A stretch of 64,000 bases of DNA, from the NCBI RefSeq assembly GCF_022174665.1, contig NZ_CP076562.1, positions 1,053,501-1,117,500 of the forward strand. Direction: 5' to 3'. Below, piece by piece: positions 62,991 to 64,000 of the stretch. Each line of letters begins with the position of its first letter. Position 1 is the first letter of the stretch. The notes under the pieces are model-generated. The model saw only the letters and a program-made list of their open reading frames with translations. It searched no databases and had not been told where the DNA came from. The translations under genes and the position numbers were made by a program. The DNA is from Eubacterium sp. MSJ-33 (lineage in GTDB: Bacteria; Bacillota; Clostridia; Lachnospirales; Lachnospiraceae).

Positions 62991-64000
<1,010 letters not shown>

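Overview
The window is about 64 kb of chromosome from an endospore-forming, anaerobic, Gram-positive Clostridia, most likely a member of the Lachnospiraceae. The evidence is the spoIIIA operon, sigG and spoVG, a ferredoxin-like [FeFe] hydrogenase, the murB-rapZ-whiA-HPr cluster, paired GlgC/GlgD glycogen enzymes and a B. subtilis-type iron-sulfur purF. The low-to-moderate G+C and AT-rich intergenic sequence fit. I cannot name a genus from sequence alone. Most genes are on the minus strand.

Layout, left to right. 1-3.6 kb: spoIIIA operon (AF partial, AE, AD, AC, AB, AA), which builds the mother cell-forespore channel. 3.7-6.0 kb: efp and, divergently, citrate synthase. 6.2-7.7 kb: a membrane-anchored lipase-like hydrolase and a small DAK2/FakA C-terminal-like protein. 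7.8-9.6 kb: a compact three-gene operon (unknown protein, Xre-type repressor, DUF3169 membrane protein) whose promoter carries three identical-spacing inverted repeats. 9.7-10.5 kb: a non-coding accessory region made of a tandem array with an exact 113-bp period and a 248-bp structured inverted repeat. 10.6-13.3 kb: a 906-residue Sel1/TPR-repeat protein. 13.4-18.3 kb: carbon-catabolite and cell-envelope control (a Crh-like HPr, whiA, rapZ, murB, ROK glucokinase, hprK). 18.4-21.1 kb: spoVG, glgD, glgC. 21.2-25 kb: an SPFH/NfeD membrane operon and typA. 25.2 kb: sigG. 26-30 kb: FHA protein, [FeFe] hydrogenase, pncB. 30-34.5 kb: purA, purB, purF. 34.7-39.1 kb: a PilZ protein, a polyprenyl sugar-phosphate transferase with glmM, and a lipid kinase. 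39.1-41.6 kb: queuosine precursor genes queD-queE-folE-queC under a preQ1 riboswitch. 41.6-44 kb: thrC and a 3D-domain protein. 44.2-45 kb: an orphan AP2-like protein. 45-49 kb: lysine-riboswitch operon dapA-dapB-DUF6145-coaX-dusB. 49-56 kb: a two-OB-fold SSB, an rRNA-methyltransferase-like protein, dnaE, DUF5662, apbE and a small gene. 56.3-58.2 kb: an ABC-F ATPase. 58.2-62.8 kb: two tandem membrane PAS-GGDEF-EAL proteins. 63-64 kb: the 3' third of a 23S rRNA gene, running off the right edge.

The genes form a few coherent programmes. Sporulation is represented by spoIIIA, sigG and spoVG. Sugar sensing is represented by hprK together with an HPr homologue that has Glu at position 15 but keeps Ser46, so it could be a target of HprK without acting in PTS transfer. 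Cyclic-di-GMP signalling is suggested by two EAL proteins with degenerate GGDEF sites and an orphan PilZ protein. Two metabolite riboswitches (lysine, preQ1), each followed by an intrinsic terminator, sit at the head of operons whose first genes make the sensed product. The least explained parts are the repressor/DUF3169 operon with its operator array and adjoining 113-bp repeats, the AP2-like gene with a palindrome over its -10 box, and the two long imperfect palindromes. Motif and family assignments rest on reading the sequence; no database search was run.
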